Origin: Haliclona indistincta
Taxonomy: Eukaryota; Porifera; Demospongiae; Haplosclerida; Chalinidae
Assembly: GCA_964017065.1 (NCBI GenBank)
Contig: OZ024784.1
Coordinates: 6,739,152-6,803,151 of the forward strand
DNA: 64,000 nucleotides
Direction of reading: 5' to 3'
The notes under the pieces were generated by a model, which was given only the letters and a program-made list of their open reading frames with translations, made no database searches and was not told the origin of the DNA. Every line of letters starts with the position of its first letter. Position 1 is the stretch's first letter. The position numbers and the translations under genes were made by a program. This document shows, piece after piece, positions 50,672-63,766 of this stretch.

Positions 50672-50937
50672 TCCCGCCGTGCGTGCGCGCGCAATGCATA
50701 AACCACACCTCTTCGTAGACTTCTAGCGGCGCGGAAGCTCGAAGATGCAGTTTGAGCGAAACTGAAAATGGTTGTGTATAATAATTATGGCTGTATAAAA
50801 TGTACATAAAATATACTGTAATGGTTGTGTAAACATTGTTATATACAGTACATCATGTGTGGGCTTGTACACGACAGGACATGTCATTTTCGGTATAAAA
50901 CCCGACACAGAGCATTATTGTCTGTACGAGAAGTATA
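50672..50937. promoter_or_regulatory. Divergent promoter ABCC10-like / LRRK-like
   Basis: 266 bp between divergent start codons. A good TATA box (TATAAAA, 50894-50900) sits 38-44 bp upstream of the LRRK-like start, which would give a 5' UTR of only about 10-15 nt. A GC-rich patch GTGCGTGCGCGCGC lies near the transporter start. Confidence 0.55.
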
Positions 50938-53900
50938 ATGGCGGGAGTTTCAGTTCAAGATGATGCACGACTACATCGTTACAGTCGTGAAGGTAGACTG
51001 GACAAGATTCGCAGCTACATCGACAGTGTCGATCCACTGACACTCGAAGATCGCTTGAATAACCGTCGTGGTGTATTCGGATACACTCCACTTCACGAAG
51101 CAGTCAATGGCGGTCATGCAGACGCGCTGGAGATTCTTCTCAAGAAAGGCGGAGATATTAACTCGCGCGCCAACACTGGATACACTCCACTGCATCTTGC
51201 CGCGAGCGCGGGAAGCATCGAGTGCGTGCGAGTACTTCTTCGTTACAATGCTAACATTGCTGCTAAGGATGACTACCAGAAGTCCCCTCGACAGACTGCT
51301 GCACTGAGTTCAAAGGCCAACATTGTCAAACTACTCATCAGTGAAGGTTTGCACTACAGTATGTATATTATTATGGCATGATAATTCTAAGAAAAAGTAC
51401 CTTACATGTATGTACAACACAGTTCCAAAACAAGCAGACATTAGTTTATGCAACTGAGTCAACTGACTCCTTATTCACTGTTATCGTTATATTCCACTGT
51501 TATATTCCACTGTTATAATCAGTTTATAATTATATATTTCACTGTTATCCATATTCACCTTTTGATTCCCATTACAATTTCATGTTTGCTTTTTGTTGCA
51601 CAGAGATCATAAAAGAGGTTAAACTAGAAGGAAACAGGCTGACTGAGCTGCTTCAAGTGAGCACAGAGGATCTAGAAGTTGGATGCTTACAGAGAGCTTT
51701 GATAGTTGCAGTAGATACTGGGAACCACATCAATGTCGGAAAGTTGATTGTCAAGGGTGCTTCAAACACAACAGAGGCACTCAAATATTCCATCGAAAAG
51801 AAAAGCCACTCTGTCACTGCTGTTCTCCTCTTGGCCATAGCCTCTATTAACGGAAACCGAAACCAAATTAAGGTGTTGTTTGGTGAAACTTCCGATAGCT
51901 TTCCACAGGTAGACGATGAGGAAATTGCTCCAGAAGATGTTCAGCAGATAAAGGAATCTATTGCCATTGGAAAGGTGTCCACTGTGGTTGCTATAGAGAT
52001 GGCACATCGTCATCACCAAAATGCTGTCCTGGAGGAGTTGTTGCTTCACACTGACATAAATGAGAAGCATGGCATGGTATTTTGGCACGGTTTGCGATTG
52101 CTCTACTTAGAGGTCTCCTGGATCAGTCGAATCTTTTGGGTAAAGCATCTTCGTCTGGATAGAAATGGCTTAAAGAGAGTACCAGCAGAAGTAGGTCAGT
52201 ACCTGAGACAAGTTATGAAGTTAGAGCTTCAGTATAATGAACTTACTGAGGTTCCTGGATGTCTCTTTGAGTTACCTTGCCTGACAGAGCTTAATCTCTC
52301 CAACAACAAATTGTTGGAATTGCCTGATGTAGCCAAGTGGTCTCTTGGGCTCACCACACTAGATCTTTCTTATAATCAGCTCAGTGATTTTCCAGAAAAA
52401 GTGCATGTGCCCTCCATTCGCACAATCAACATATCCAACAATCGCTTTACTCAAGTGCCGGCAGCAATCTGCACTTTCTCTCCTCTACAAAATCTTGATC
52501 TCAGTGAAAACACTGGTATACTCTACTTACCAGTTGAGATGGGCAGGCTTTCTCATCTCAATGTTCTTAAGCTTAAAGGCCTAAAGGATCTCAATGATCC
52601 ACCACGAAACCTTCAACGAGATGCACGGGATTGCATTCGATACCTTAACAGTAAGTGGAGAGATGCAAAAAAGTTTTTCCGCATGAAGTTGATGCTGGTT
52701 GGTAAGCAAAACCGAGGCAAAACGACACTTGTAGCACGACTGCACGGCAATAACTTCAAAACAGATCAATCCACAGTAGGAATTGAAGTAAGCGATTGGA
52801 GCTATGGTGGGCTTACTCGAAACAAGTTCTACTTTAGCATTTGGGATTTTGGTGGCCAAGAAGAGTACTATGCCACACATCAATGTTTTCTTTCTGATCG
52901 ATCCATGTACATTCTGGTCTGGAATGTCATGCACGGAGAACAAGGTGTCAAAGAGCTGGAGCCATGGTTGAATAACATAGCACTAAGAGCTCCACATTCT
53001 TGTGTCTTAATTGTTGGTACACACCTTGATCAAGTGAAAGATCAGGACAAACCTGCCTTGGATCGGTTGCTGTATCAAATTGGTGACCTAGCCAAGGATT
53101 ACCGACTGTATATTCCTGAAGTAATGGCAGTTGGTCTCAAGAACCGGGTTGAGAATATTAGTAACTTGCGTGAAGCAATATACAAGCATGCAGCTTCCAG
53201 CTACAGAGGCAGCCAACCAGTCATGGGGCAAGAGGTTCCAGCCAGTTACCTGCGATTAAACCAAGAGTTAGAGAAAATACAAGTGCTTGTTAGAGCTAGA
53301 AAAATGGAGCCAATTATTCATGCTGAAGAATTCACAAGTCTCATTCAGCGACTGAATATTCCTGATATCCAAGATCAGGAAGAGTTAAAAACGGCTACCC
53401 TTTTTCTTTGTGAAATTGGCACAATTCTGCACTATGATGATCGGAGCCAAAACCTCAATGAGCTATACTTTATAGATCCTCGCTGGCTGTGTGATATGAT
53501 GTCAAAGGTGGTGACAGTTCCTCAGCTCAATCCGTTCATTGTCAATGGCATTCTCCTCAGCCGATACTTGCCATTCCTTTTCAAAGATGAGAGATTTCCT
53601 TGGGAGTACTTTGAGCAATACATCATGTTGCTAGATAGGTTTGAGATTGCATTGCCCTTAGACAGCAGGCACATACTCATTCCTTCAATGCTACCAGATG
53701 AGCGTCCAGCAGAAGCAGGCATACTTGTCAATCTGAGCGGGCCTCCATACGAACGCAAGATAATATTTTGTGCTGCCACTCCACCTGGTTTTTGGAGCCG
53801 ATTTCTCACTCGCATCATGCATACAATTTCTTGTGTTTGTCTGGCGATTGACTATATTACTATGGCCGCTGACTTGACAGACCGCCCTAGAACTGGCAGT

Positions 53901-56732
53901 GCTTCTTCACCTTCAACTCAAGTTCCAGATCTTGTCTTACCTTATGTACGCCACTCAGTTTGTCCTTCACAAGCAGCAGATATAGACCCAAGCAAGATAC
54001 AGCTCGTCTACTGGCAGCAAGGACTATCTTATAAATCACCAGAGTTATGCTTTATTGTTGAGTCTTTTTCGCTGACAAAGAAAAGAAGTGGTGTCCAAAT
54101 TCGAACATCGCCCAATGAAGATGGTCTGAAGATAATCTGTCAATTGGTTGACTTGGTTAAGTCACTGATACAGGACTGGTATCCAGGTCTAGTTGAAACA
54201 GTCTATAAGGAAGATTTGGAGCAGATAGTGCCTTGCTATGAATGCCTCAAATTGAATCGCAGCCAGCCTTTTGAATTCGTCATCACAAAATCAGGTACTT
54301 CTTACGTAGAAGAATTTGTCTACTGTGGCTACTACCAGCAAGACAAAACACGTAATCACATGATCTCTTGTAAGCTGATTGCTCCAGAGCTGTTTCTTTA
54401 TGACCTAGACGTCAAGTTTCACTTGAAGGAAGACGACTATGTAGAAGATACAAATTCTCTTCTTGGAAGAGGTGGATATGGAAATGTCTTTCATGGGCAG
54501 TACAAGGGGAAATCAGTAGCTATCAAGAAATACATCTGTCCATTGGAAGAAGCTTTCAAGGAACTTCGGTCTGAAGCAATGATGTTGCAGAATTTGCACC
54601 ATCCTTGTCTAGTCTGCCTAGTTGGAGTGTGTCTAAATCCATATGCACTAGTTTTAGAAGAAGCTCCACTTGGAAGTCTTAAGTCTCACATAATTCTGGA
54701 AAATCCGGTTCCTTTGGCACGATTGGTGACTTTTCGCATTGCTACTCAAGTTGCTGCTGCTCTTCGTTTCCTTCACAGTCGAGGAGTCATCTTTAGAGAT
54801 CTAAAATCTTCCAATGTTCTTCTTTGGTCATTGGATCCAAATGCTCTTTGTCACTGTAAAGTTACTGATTTTGGACTGGCTATTACTCAGTCTCCAGTGG
54901 GAGCACTTGGAGTTGAAGGAACAAAGAGATTCATTGCTCCAGAGGTGTTGTATCCAGGACGACGACGCACCGTGTACACACACAAGGCAGATATATTTTC
55001 GTTTGCAATGTTTCTCTATCAAATGATCACTTGTCGTCATCCCTACCACAATGTTGACGATGTCAAGATTGACATAAAAGTGCTTGCTGGAGAACGACCA
55101 ACTATTGCAGATGTCCCTACAGCAGAAGCTAACTATGTCTATCTGATTCAATTGATGAAGCAATGCTGGCAAGACAATCCTGATAAACGTCCAAGTACAG
55201 ATGAGATAATCAGTGCAACGTCTTCTCTGCAAATGCAACTAGTGAAGGCAGTATGCAAAGTGAAAAGCCAACTGTCACTGCGATGCTGTTGTGTATACCC
55301 ATTTCATTCAGACATGCCTGGTCATCACAAATCTTCTAATGACCTATGGGTTTGTTGTGATGGTGCTGGTGGCTTTGAGATCAGTATCTATAACAGCAGT
55401 ATAATGGTCCAGCACTGTATTCTGCCTGTCAAAAACAATCAAGTACAAAGTATGTGTGCCTGTAAAGATCAAGTATGGGTAGCCTCTCGGTCGGGCATAG
55501 AGTTTGGTGTTATCGATATCTACAGTACAAGAACACAGGAAGCAGTGCACAGAATCCGGCTAAAGGAAAACTCTGTGACTTGCATGACTTGTTCAGAGAG
55601 TGAAGTATACATTGGTACACTAGAGGGTTACTGCATTTCTTTCACTGTCAACAAGCCACAGACTTATCGTAAGCCCAAACACAAGTACATTTCAGAACAT
55701 CCTATAGATGGTATAGTTGCCACAAGTAAGTATCTTTGGGCATCGCATACTAGCCACCTCTTTTTTCTTGACCTCAACAGCCTGGCTATAGATCATGCTT
55801 GGCACCGACAAAATAATAGAAAAGCTTTTATTGGTCCTCTTTGGTTGTCTACAGACGCCAGTACAGTGTACAGTGCTCATCTTGGAGGATCTGTTGTCTC
55901 GGCATGGAATGCAGATACTGAGGCACACAAATACGATATTGATACTAAAGAAGTGATAGAGAGAACTGGCTTGCCTATCGACAAAGATACTGTTTTAACA
56001 GCCATGACACCTGCTTGTGATAACATTTGGGTAGGACTGTCTAGTGGGCATATTTTAGTTCTTCATGAGAGAGAAGTTCTCTGGTATGCACAGCCATACG
56101 CCAAGTTTGTTCGCTTCCTTTGCACTATTCCTGATAGCAATAACTCAGACAGTTGCACGGTTGTTAGTGGCGGGAAAGAATTTCAATCCATTTGTCCTAG
56201 CTATAGTATTGAGTTTGAAGCCAAACCAGACAAAGTAGGAGTTCTAGTCATCTGGGAGGCACACACAGCCAGTTCTCTGAGGAAGATGAAGTTTATTGAA
56301 GAGGATGGCGGAAAGTATCTGGAGTCTCATAGCAACCTAGCTAAATTGATTCATACTCATGGCTTCAAAGATCCAACACAGGTGCTGATAAATGTAAGTG
56401 CAAAGTCACCCAATTCTCCTAATGCCGACAGTAGACACTCTCTGCCTCCTACTGATTCACATAACAAGCCATCTCCACAAGTCGAGAGAGTAATTGATAT
56501 TGATGTCGAAGGAGAGGTTATCAGGATGACCTGTCCTCATCTGGTTACACTGAGCAGTATCTTAGAGGAGCTCAGGAAGACTTCAACAGAGGGACTGCCA
56601 CATGGTAACTGTCTCAGCTATACTGCAAGTGATTCAGGGATGTTAATAAAGATTCTAACAGAAGAGGACCTCCAACAGCTACTCAGCATGGAGGCTCACC
56701 CTCGACTTACACTTGTTCCTGTCAGTAACTAA
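50938..56732 (+). CDS. LRRK-type ROCO kinase (ANK-LRR-ROC-COR-kinase-WD40)
   Basis: Large signalling protein with GTPase and kinase domains. Two exons, 50938-51346 and 51604-56732, encode 1845 residues. Ankyrin repeats occupy about 40-140 (GYTPLHEAVNGGHADALEIL, TGYTPLHLAASAGS). LRRs are at about 316-460. ROC starts near 497, with P-loop VGKQNRGKTTL, IWDFGGQEEYYATHQ and VGTHLDQ (HLD where NKxD is usual). COR spans about 690-1060. The kinase is at about 1085-1340, with LLGRGGYGNVFHGQ, lysine in VAIKKY, catalytic FRDLKSSNVLL and DFGLAI; all active-site residues are present. A beta-propeller-like region at about 1370-1700 follows. The end at about 1765-1845 (LSYTASDSGMLIKILTEEDL, then LQQLL) looks PB1-like. 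The ANK-LRR order resembles LRRK1. The intron-2 exon of 5.1 kb is very long for this genome. Confidence 0.93.
51473..51555 (+). repeat. Short tandem repeat in the LRRK-like intron
   Basis: Several imperfect copies of a 15-bp unit close to TATATTCCACTGTTA are seen in the only intron of the LRRK-like gene. Confidence 0.65.
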
Positions 56733-56881
56733 ACACTGCATCACACTTACTAAAATTTACTGAGTGTTTTTTACAAGATTTTTTTTACTGGATTATCATG
56801 ACATCCAATGACAATTTAAATAATTTATGAAGAGAGAAATTACAAGTTGTATAACAGTTCTAGTAAATTAACAAATAATTT

Positions 56882-59800
56882 CTAGTAAGGGGGCTGTCTA
56901 GCCGAGTATTGACCACCACCACCACCAGGATGAAGTGTAGGTTGACCTCCACCACTAGATGCTTGGACATACCTTCGACCCATTCTACCTAGCCGACCAC
57001 CAGCTCCAGTTGCCTATAACATAAGTCAAAACACAATTCCATGCTGACTGTAAGCTGTACCATAAATGGTTGATTGATTCTACTAACTTCACGTGATGAT
57101 TCACTGACTGTGCTAATCTCTGATCCCTAGATAGTGCAACGTCGTAAAGTGTGTTAGTGTTTAATATAATGTTCCTCACGGTGTCTGAAGCTGGTTCAGT
57201 CTGTTGAATACCCACTGACATAGAAGCAAAAGAGCTTGGATTAAAGAACTACAATAGTTGTAATAAACTGGTTATATTAAGGAATATCAACCCTTCTCAC
57301 TTGAGGTTGAGTTATTGGCTGTAGTGGAGGGTTGGTTGTGCTTCCAACACCACCTCCAGCAGCAGTGGAGTGCTGTTGGTGTTCAAGTGTTGTAGTAGAG
57401 GGTTGTGTGTTGCTGCTGGGTTGAAGTGGTTGCTGTTGAACTGCTGGAGAAGGATGACGTCCTCCTTCTTTAACAGAAGAGGATGGAACAGCTGTTTCAT
57501 TGCTGTGACCTGAAGCAGGTACCTCACCTCCTTTGTCACCATCTACTATAAAGATAAAGCACTATAAACAATAATTAGATCTTCAACCTTACCTAAATTT
57601 GGAACAAAAAAGTTTCCTGTAAAAGGTTGTGTTGCCATGGGTGGCATTAGTGAAGGAGGAGGAGGAGCAGATGATGGTGGTTGAGACTTGGACGAACCAG
57701 GATTAAAGACATCTACATAAGCAGAACGAGCACCAGGCCTTCTGCCTTGCAGGCGACCTTGCTTTGAGTAAAGGTTTGATCCAGAGGGCTGAGCCTCAGG
57801 TGGCTGAGTGGAAGCAGGCTGGTGTGCTGTGTGTGTGGTTGCAGGACCACCTCTCAACTGAGCATCAGTAGGTGGAGCAGCAAGAGCAGACTCCTCCTAT
57901 ACAATGCTCAGTGATACATGTAGCAGGTTAAGAAGCATTTACCTCCTCATCAGCATCAAGGTCAACCCATTTTTTCTTTTCTTCATCCCACACAATCTAT
58001 ACAGCCACAGAGTAAAGTCACAAATGCACTGTAGCAATGTTACTCACCTTGGGTGATTTGTCATCAGGAAGATAAGCATTAGGCTTCCTTTTTGGCAGAA
58101 AAGTGCTCAAGTAGCTAAGTATTCCTGATTGTCCACCATCTTTCTGCTGTTGATTCTTTTTTAGGTTCTTTGTTGTTTCCTCTTTCTCATCCTCACTATC
58201 TTCCTCTTCCTGATTGTGTGATTCTAGACACACACCCAAAGATACTGAAAATACAATATCTAAATTATCACTCACCAGCTGTGTGCATCTGGTGAGTGTT
58301 GTCAGGATAAGATGATGTGAATGAAGAAGGTATGTTTTGAGGATCTGGTAGTTGATGGTGCCCTGGTGTGGGCTGAAGAAAATTGCTGCTACCAGCAAGA
58401 GGAGGAGGTTGGTTGGAAGATACTCCAGCCATATCATTATTTCTCTGTGGTACAAAGTTTTGGTGGATGTTATTGTAGCCCTGACCATCAGAGAATGCAG
58501 CTACTTGCTCTTGCTGCTGAGGTTGATCTGGAGCAACATTAGTAGTGACTCCAAAAAGAGGTGTGTTCTGGTCATTTGCTGGCTGGACGTTCCATGGCTG
58601 AGGTTGATCTGGAGTAGCGACTCCAAATAGAGGTGGGTTTTGGTCATTTGCTGGCTGGACGTTCCATGGCTGAGGTTGATCTGGAGTAGCGACTCCAAAT
58701 AGAGGTGGGTTTTGGTCATTGGTTGGCTGGACGTTCCATGGCTGTGGCTGTTGAGTGACACCGTACTGATCCTGAGCTGGGGGTACAGCAGTCATGGTGC
58801 TATCACCACCACTAGTGACAGTAGGCTGCTGTGAGTCCTGAACTGGAGGAGGAGGATACTGGTTGACAGAGAGTGGGTGAGCAATTGATTGCTGCAGCTG
58901 CTGTAGCTGGTAGTCCCCTGCTAGTTGGTGTGAGGGTGCCGATTGTTGTGATCCAGTGTCCGAGTGAGGGTATTCACTGGTCATAGCTGTTGATGGTAAC
59001 CCAGGAGGAGTCTGACTACCAAGCTGTCTCCCTCCCTCAGGTTGACCAGGGACTTGCAAGAATTGACCCGTAAACTGTTGAGGAGGCTGAGATCCAAACT
59101 GACTGTGAACAGGATTCTGGCTAACAGAACTAAGCGGGCTATCTCTAGAGCTCTGGACAGCTGGTGTGTAATCTGATCCCTGATAAGTGAGAGAAAAAGA
59201 TGGAAAGTAACAACAAGATGCTGCTCCTACCATCAGTTCAGATACAGTCTGCTCCAGCTGTAGAATCCATGGAGACAGCTCTGTCTCCATGACACCCAGC
59301 GGACAACAAGCATGATGTAGCTTACAAGATAGCTGGAGCATGAAGGAAGGAATTATGAGGTAATGGAAGGTGACCTAATACATACCTCAACTAAGAGATT
59401 GAGAAAAGTTGCTGAGTAGTTACGAGGGCTTCTTATGGTGTAACAACCAATGGACTCACAGTATCGCAATGCCTGAGAACACAGTGTGTACAGTAGGTAA
59501 CTTCCTATCCCAATAATCACACACCTTTGTTAGTTGACCAGCTTCAACTAGTTTCAGTGTAAGCAGAAGCTTGTAGGTTTGAAAGGATGGAAGAGAGAAG
59601 TCAGGCTTGCTGAGACTCAGAGCATACTCCATCACTTCTGTCTTGCATAGTTTCTCTGGCTCAGGATACACCTCAGAAGAGATGCTGAATGAGAGTAAGA
59701 CATTGTCAGCAGCAACAGCTGTTCAGTACCTGGTATGGTCCTCGCCAAGAAGAGAGTACTTGCATTGAGCGTCACCGTAACAACCAAGTGACAATCCAGA

Positions 59801-62800
59801 CAGATAATAGCAGAGATGAGCTCCACACAGCTCTCCTTGAGCAGCTGTTACACAATAAACATACTATTAATACCACTATGATAATATCTATTCACCAAGT
59901 GTGTCTCCAAGTGAAGTGATGTTGGAGTTATCTTTTGTTGAGGTCTTGTTGGCTATGATCATTGCAAGGTGTGCTCTCCAATCACCAGCTCTGCTGAGGC
60001 CTTCCGGCTGAAGACATGACATAATGCCAGCAAGTTGCACGCACACATGACTCACCTTGACTACTGAGGGAGTTCGACCAAGGAGAAGAGTATAGAAAGT
60101 GCTGAGAGGGTCTGTGGACAAGATGCTGGCTGTGAATCGGTTCACAACGTATGTCCGACTCTGGTCATCCATTCCACTTGCTAGAATCAGTGCATGACCC
60201 CATAAAGAGTTCCTGCAGGCAAGATCAAGAGCATCCTAAGGAAGAGAGGGGAATGATTAGTCAATGAACAGGGTATAATATTACACCTTTTTTCTTCCAG
60301 CTAATAAAAATTGTCTTAGCTCATCTACTGCCCCTTCTTCCCCACTCCTTCCGACGCCTACTCCTCGAGGACTCAATACTTGTGGAGAGAGGGAGCTCTC
60401 CTGTACGAGGAGTTCAGATATGTCGCTAGGGACCACTACGCCATTTTGTTGACATAGTAAAACCAGGAACTTCCACAGCAAAGCCTCTCCTTGTCCGTCC
60501 TTCAATGCAGAGCAGCAGTCAGCTTGTTGGCTGGCATACTTGACTACAGCACTCTTTGGAGTATGACCACTAGCAAGAGAAAGAGCAGTCAACTTACTTA
60601 CATACAATGAAAATAAACAGCTTACAGTACGAGAGGTCCTGGAAGAGCTGACGTTGTTTGTGCAAATGATGCTATCTCAGGTACAAGAGACTAGAAACCA
60701 TAAAAAAATCAAACATACACCAGCAGATGCATACATGTATACCTGTACTGAGTGAATTTCTACAGAAGCAGTTCCACTGGTCATTGGTAGACCGATCACC
60801 AGCTGACCACTAGGACCAAATCGGACTGGTACATGAGGGTGGGCGAATGACAATGGCGTCTCACGGGCAGGAGGAGCTGAGAGAGAATGAAGATATGTGC
60901 ATAAGCATTCAAGCCAACAGTGAATCTGTACAAACTACATAGTGTACATGTTTAGTCTGAATCCATTACAAACATGTTTAAAATAGTCTATACACTAATG
61001 AAAGAACTGTGTAATACACTGTATCATGACTAACAATATTTAATATTTAATTGAAAGTGTATACTCCAAACAACATGTTATGTGATAACTACCTTCAGAA
61101 ATGTGTCTCCAAGGTTCTTCTTCATATCCATAAACACCATCAACTGGTAGTTGTCCGTGATCACCAGTGTAGGGATATCCACCATACTCATCAGCCATTG
61201 CGGGCTGCTCTAATCTGGTAGACTCATAAGGTGGTTCTGAGTCATAGGCATGGTGGCCTGCTGGTCCATGAGCATATGCTACATTGGGACTGTTGTAGAA
61301 GGTTTGAGATGGGTCCACGAGGTTGTCCTGCCCTCCCTGTATTGCTGAGGTGTCTGCTATACTGCCATCTCTGAGCTCACTTGCGTTGTACTGCTCGCTA
61401 CCACCAGGTTGATGGTGGACATCATAGCCAGTCTCATAATCCTCTGGATATCCCCAGCGATCTTGTTGATGGTAATCTTGTTCGTGCCATCTCTGTCTAT
61501 CATCATAGTATCCTTGACGGCTATAATCGGGTCTATCATAGTACTGTCTTCGATCTCTGGGTTCACGATAGTAATCGTGTTGGTAATAGTTACTGTGGTA
61601 GTATGGGTCTCTTCTGCCTCTATAATCATAGTGAGGGTCATAACCTGTTGGCTCTGGTGGATAATACATTTGTCTGTCATCATGAGGATGATAATATCTG
61701 TCATCATGACGACCATAGTTCCCTCGAGAGTAGTATGGTCTTGGGTCATCATAGCGATCTGAGGGTTGATGATAATAGTCTGCCGGGTAACGCCTTCGTT
61801 TGTCATAATAGTTGCTTTCTGGCTCATTGTAATAACGCTTCTCATCATATGCATTGCCATCTCTCTGGTAATAATACTCATGCTGCTCGTTCCTTTCCAT
61901 TCCAGCTGGTGGTCTCACATCTCGATGACTGGGTTGTTCACTGTGGACAGCATGAGGTGCTGTGTTACTGGGCTGAGCAGTGGGAGCAGTAACAGTTGGC
62001 AGAGAAGCAGAAGAGCTGGCTGGTAGTGTTAGCTCAGAAGAAGCATGAGTGACCTGTGGCACTGCGGTAGATGATGCTACTACCTCGGTGTTGGTCTTTG
62101 TTACAGAAGGAGGCGGAGGAGGAGGAGAAAAGGCTGATGGTTCAGCATTCCTTTGGAGATTGCTAGTCAAGGGAGATAACGAAGGCGTATAGGTAGGCAG
62201 GCTAACTGATCCTAGAGGAAAGGCTGGAGGAGGAGACACAGACTGATCCTTGCCATCAGCAGTAGTAGGTGGCCGACGATGAGGCAAAGAGCCAGCAAAA
62301 ATTACCTGTGCAGTCGACATATTATTTTGCAAGCTATTTTGATGAAGAGACGGTTGACCAGTACCAGGAGGAGGATGTTGTTGTCCAAGCTGTAAGTCTG
62401 CTACTGGGTCGGCACTACCCTCGGGTGCAGCAAGCTCAGGAGGACGGCTAGTTCCTAGCTGATCGAGGTTACTAGGAGCAGTTGCAGACAGTGGATCAAC
62501 TGAATGAGAGACGTGACCATTAGCAAGCTGAGGAAGATGAACGGTGCTTGTCTGTTCCTGTGGAACAAGTGTGTTGGTACTACTGAGAGAAGTAAGAGAG
62601 TAATCTCTCATGTCCGGTAACGTGCCCTCTGTGTTGAGCAGCTCTCCAGTCTCTCTATCAACTCGTGTGTGCTTGATTTGTTCTTGAAATGCCGTCACAG
62701 TGGTAGTAGTGGGAGGAGGAGGGGGTGGGGGAAACGTGGACGTGGCAGTGAAAGAGAGTTCAGTTGGTGGAATCAACTTGACTGGAGAGTGTAATGTGAC

Positions 62801-63766
62801 ACTATCATTGAGAAGAGACGAAACAGAATGTGTTGAAGAGGTAGACTGAGAGTTTCCTCCTTCACCGCCTAGAGAACCAGAAGAGGAAGAGGTCAAAAGC
62901 TGTGGAGAGATGATGGAGGTTGCCTCGGCACCAAGTGTGGGTTCACTGGTCACATCAACATGTGCTGCTACTGCTTGATGGGGAGTTTCAGTATGTACAG
63001 TTGCCTGCTGTAACTGAAGACTTGCTACTGAGGGTTCATTTTCCTTAGTGATCAAAGGGTTTTCTTTTAGTTGCTGTGTTAGAGCAGAGTTGACACCATG
63101 AAGAGTGTCAGGTACTGACTGTGAGTGACTCAGAGAATGTTGTAAGAGAGGATGAGGTGAATTGCTGCCAGTACTCAAGTTAGAACTAGCATAGCTACCT
63201 TGAGATGGTGGAGGAGGTGGTGGGAGAAGGTCAGCAAACATAGAGTGAGGGCCACCAGGTGGATCAGATTGTAGAGGAGACGATGGTACATAAGCATTGC
63301 CAGGAGGTTGACTGCTGCCATCTCTCTGTTGGTATGTTTGTGGATTCAAAAATACTGGATTATTCATTTCTTCATCTTGCGTAGCGGCTGAATGCACGGG
63401 AGGAGGAAGGCTAGTAGAGTGACTGTAAGTTGGTCTTTCTTGAACACTTCCCAACACAGTTGTGCTGGCAATTGATCCAGGTGGTGGTTGGGGGAAGCTA
63501 TGAGCCTGTACTTCCTCTCTTGTGGTAGAAGGTGGGTGTGGTTGTAACAACAATGGAGGGACCTCCATCGGTGGGTGAGCCTGGTCTTGAACAGCTTGAG
63601 GACAAGGAGGCCACTGAGGATGACCAAGACCTCGAGAAGCACTTGGATTTGCGAAAGAGAATGGATTTTGTGAGGGTGAGCCAGGGGATCCAAAGTATGC
63701 TGAGGACTGGAATTTCTGGGCCGCCGTACTCTCGGCAGTAGTGGATGGGATGGGCAATGGCTCCAT
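56882..63766 (-). CDS. SEC16A: Sec16, COPII exit-site scaffold
   Basis: Organises ER exit sites and binds COPII coat subunits and Sec12/Sar1. The start is MEPLPIPSTTAESTAAQKF at 63766; the first exon is about 2.7 kb (to about 61091), giving a Pro/Ser/Gln-rich disordered region of nearly 900 residues that includes a Tyr/Arg/Asp/His-rich tract (about 61400-61870). The conserved central helical domain includes VNRFTASILSTDPLSTFYTL and RAGDWRAHLAMIIANKTS, a Sec16 hallmark. After it come Gln-rich segments with three copies of a 24-residue repeat (58549-58747), YVDVFNPGSSKSQ and a Gly-rich end RMGRRYVQASS...GGGGGQYSARQPPY, stop at 56882. About 14 exons. The start might lie further upstream, since 63767-64000 is only promoter-like. 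Confidence 0.9.
58549..58747 (-). repeat. 72-bp tandem repeats coding in Sec16
   Basis: Three copies, 72 bp apart, encode a 24-residue unit whose core is DQPQPWNVQPANDQNPPLFG, with few substitutions. Near-identity at DNA level suggests recent expansion. Each copy holds one NPPLF/NTPLF motif. Confidence 0.9.

Noticed and set aside
58549..58747. Regular 72-bp repeats as a CRISPR-like array
   Set aside because: They are contiguous, in frame, without spacers, and code for a protein repeat in a eukaryotic gene.
61381..62026. Open, hydrophobic-looking frames on the plus strand
   Set aside because: They are antisense to the Tyr/Arg-rich tract of Sec16; codon bias of that tract leaves the opposite strand open and rich in Ile/Val codons.
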